Origin: Candidatus Aminicenantota bacterium
Lineage (GTDB): Bacteria > Acidobacteriota > B3-B38 > Guanabaribacteriales > B3-B38
Assembly (NCBI GenBank): GCA_029880275.1
Contig: JAOUOQ010000069.1
Location: 1-8,657 of the forward strand
Length of the DNA stretch: 8,657 bases
Direction of reading: 5' to 3'
In this document: positions 7,394-8,657 of the stretch, piece after piece
Numbering within the stretch: position 1 is the stretch's first letter
Layout: each line of letters begins with the position of its first letter
The notes under the pieces: model-generated
Databases searched by the model: none
Told to the model about the DNA's origin: nothing
The model's input: only the letters and a program-made list of their open reading frames with translations
Program-made: the position numbers and the translations under genes

Positions 7394-8572
7394 TTAGATT
7401 TTTATCAACTCCTTCTGCTGTTCTGTGGTGACCTCAACCTCGCCCTGATGCGTGATGAATACATCTATCTCAGATCTGGCAGCCATTTCTCCGGCAAAAT
7501 AGATTCCCGGTTCAATGGAAAAGCAGCTGCCAGGAATGATTTGTCTTTCATCATTTGTTTCTAAGTTGTCAATGTTAACACCATTGCCGTGAACTTCGGT
7601 TCCGATAGAATGCCCTGTGCGGTGCATAAAGAGCTTCCCGTAACCTGCTTCTTGAACGACCTGGCGACAGGCATCATCTACCTCCCATCCGTAGCAAGGC
7701 TCCTCTCTGCTGAATTTGTCGCGGATGAACTCTACCGCCCTGTCCCGTGCCCGTCGAACCACATCAAATATCTCCAGGTATTTCTGAGGAGGTGAATCAC
7801 CAATATAGCCGCACCAGGTTATATCAGCATAAATTCCTCCTGGTTCTTTCTTCTTGGCCCATATGTCCATTAAGACCTTATCTGCTGACTTTAAAATGTA
7901 ACTATTTTCAGGAGTAGGCTCAAAGTGAGGGTTAGCGGGGTGGTCGTTGATGCCGATAATAGGAGTCTCCTCGTTGTTGGTGAGGTTGCTCTCCTTGAAT
8001 TTTTCTTGGATAAATTGGGCGAGGGAATACTCACTGAGTTCTTGGTGGTCAGCGATGGCTTTTCTGATTTGTTCAAAGGCCTGGTTTTTAATGGTGTTGA
8101 TTAAATGAGCAGCTTCTTTGTGGAGATGATAGCCATGCGGGTCAATGACTGATTCAAATAACTGAACGAGATCAGCCGAGCTTACAATCTCATACCCAAA
8201 GCCCCTGAGAAGGTCTATAAGACCGGCGTCAACAATAGAAACATAGGGAATACGCTGGAGATGAGAATATTGCATGGCGATTTTTTTAGAATTTCCCAGA
8301 ACCTTCTTCAGAGAAGAGTGTAGCTCTTTCCATGTTAGGTAAACCATCTTTTTGCCAGGAAGGGAGTCGAGCTTTGTAGCCTCCACTGCATGAACCAACT
8401 TCCGGGGTTCACCTGAAGCTGGTATGAAGTAGAACCATCTTCGAGAGGTTAATTTGTCGCTGGGCAAGTTGAGAATGGAATAGGCGATGGCATCCCGGTT
8501 GTGAAAATCGTAAAAGAGCCATCCGTCCAATTTTTTTTCCCTGAGAACATGCTGAATCTTCTCTAATTTCAT
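7394..8572 (-). CDS. M24 family metallopeptidase, Xaa-Pro dipeptidase/aminopeptidase type
   Basis: A 392-residue cytoplasmic protein with no signal peptide, starting at ATG 8572 behind AAGGAGGA (8583-8576). Residues about 1-145 match a creatinase-type N-terminal domain; about 150-385 form the pita-bread catalytic domain. All five two-metal ligands are visible: Asp236 (MDIWAK), Asp250 (YADITW), His321 (HRTGHSIG), Glu353 (SIEPGIY) and Glu368 (ARSEID). His328 in EVHGNG fits the second, substrate-contacting His. Enzymes with this layout remove the N-terminal residue before Pro (aminopeptidase P) or split Xaa-Pro dipeptides (prolidase), releasing amino acids inside the cell. The two Asp ligands are 14 residues apart instead of the usual 11, so there is a short insertion (around KKEPG). 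This DIWAK/DITW form is recognisable as a subgroup often called simply 'Xaa-Pro peptidase family protein'. It is first gene of a likely operon with the symporter. Prolidase versus aminopeptidase P cannot be decided by eye. Confidence 0.93.
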   Translation of the reverse strand: MKLEKIQHVLREKKLDGWLFYDFHNRDAIAYSILNLPSDKLTSRRWFYFIPASGEPRKLVHAVEATKLDSLPGKKMVYLTWKELHSSLKKVLGNSKKIAMQYSHLQRIPYVSIVDAGLIDLLRGFGYEIVSSADLVQLFESVIDPHGYHLHKEAAHLINTIKNQAFEQIRKAIADHQELSEYSLAQFIQEKFKESNLTNNEETPIIGINDHPANPHFEPTPENSYILKSADKVLMDIWAKKKEPGGIYADITWCGYIGDSPPQKYLEIFDVVRRARDRAVEFIRDKFSREEPCYGWEVDDACRQVVQEAGYGKLFMHRTGHSIGTEVHGNGVNIDNLETNDERQIIPGSCFSIEPGIYFAGEMAARSEIDVFITHQGEVEVTTEQQKELIKI

Positions 8573-8657
8573 AGGTCCTCCTTATTGGTTAATTAAGGTA
8601 AAATTTACTGCGTGTCGTCATAAGATTCAGAGGCTTATCTCAGTTCCGGCACCTCTC
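8573..8657 (-). promoter_or_regulatory. Upstream region of the M24-symporter transcript
   Basis: This stretch up to the right edge carries the ribosome site AAGGAGGA, a TTAATTAA palindrome (about 8588-8595) and an 11-bp perfect inverted repeat GTAAA-A-TTTAC (8598-8608). The latter might be a regulator site. No convincing -35/-10 pair is visible on the minus strand, so the promoter may lie beyond the window or further genes may precede. The palindrome differs from the GATATA-A-TATATC site near the GntR gene apart from the 'half-A-half' shape. Confidence 0.3.

Overview
The window carries five protein genes of a Gram-negative bacterium. Four of them look like parts of a peptide-use locus centred on proline-containing peptides. 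The large outer-membrane receptor has an N-terminal carboxypeptidase-regulatory-like domain (Oar-like) and ends in a C-terminal Phe, so the cell has an outer membrane. This architecture, a large S9 peptidase of the 'HGDG / GLSYGG' type, and moderate GC suggest the Acidobacteriota / Candidatus Aminicenantes neighbourhood. That placement is inferred from protein style only; the window has no rRNA or other marker gene.

Layout. Positions 1-1889 (minus) hold the N-terminal 629 residues of an exported S9-family serine peptidase; the gene runs off the left edge before its catalytic Asp and His. Positions 1890-2115 are an AT-rich divergent control region with a strong sigma70-type promoter firing rightward, three near-identical 10-bp repeats and a 13-bp palindrome. 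Positions 2116-2790 (plus) encode a GntR-family regulator with an FCD effector domain. Positions 2985-5762 (plus) encode the 925-residue Oar-like TonB-dependent receptor, closed by a perfect 12-bp-stem terminator at 5802-5833. On the opposite strand, converging on that terminator, are a 392-residue M24 (Xaa-Pro type) metallopeptidase (8572 to 7394) and, 24 bp downstream, a 495-residue sodium:solute symporter (7369 to 5882). These two are probably one transcript. Both edges of the window cut the locus.

How the genes may work together (inference). The S9 enzyme would cut peptides outside the cytoplasm, the TonB receptor would bring substrates across the outer membrane, the symporter would import a product across the inner membrane using sodium, and the cytoplasmic M24 enzyme would split Xaa-Pro dipeptides. 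The GntR/FCD protein is the obvious candidate controller, most directly of itself and the divergent peptidase. Only the family assignments are directly supported; the substrate of the receptor and of the symporter is not readable from sequence.

Most lines worth a second look concern departures from family norms: altered effector-pocket positions in the FCD domain, a three-residue insertion between the two metal-binding Asp residues of the M24 enzyme, eight propeller motifs in the S9 enzyme, and a symporter lacking the PutP-type Asp in TM2. I found no CRISPR, tRNA, rRNA, insertion sequence or phage gene, and no convincing entirely new system.
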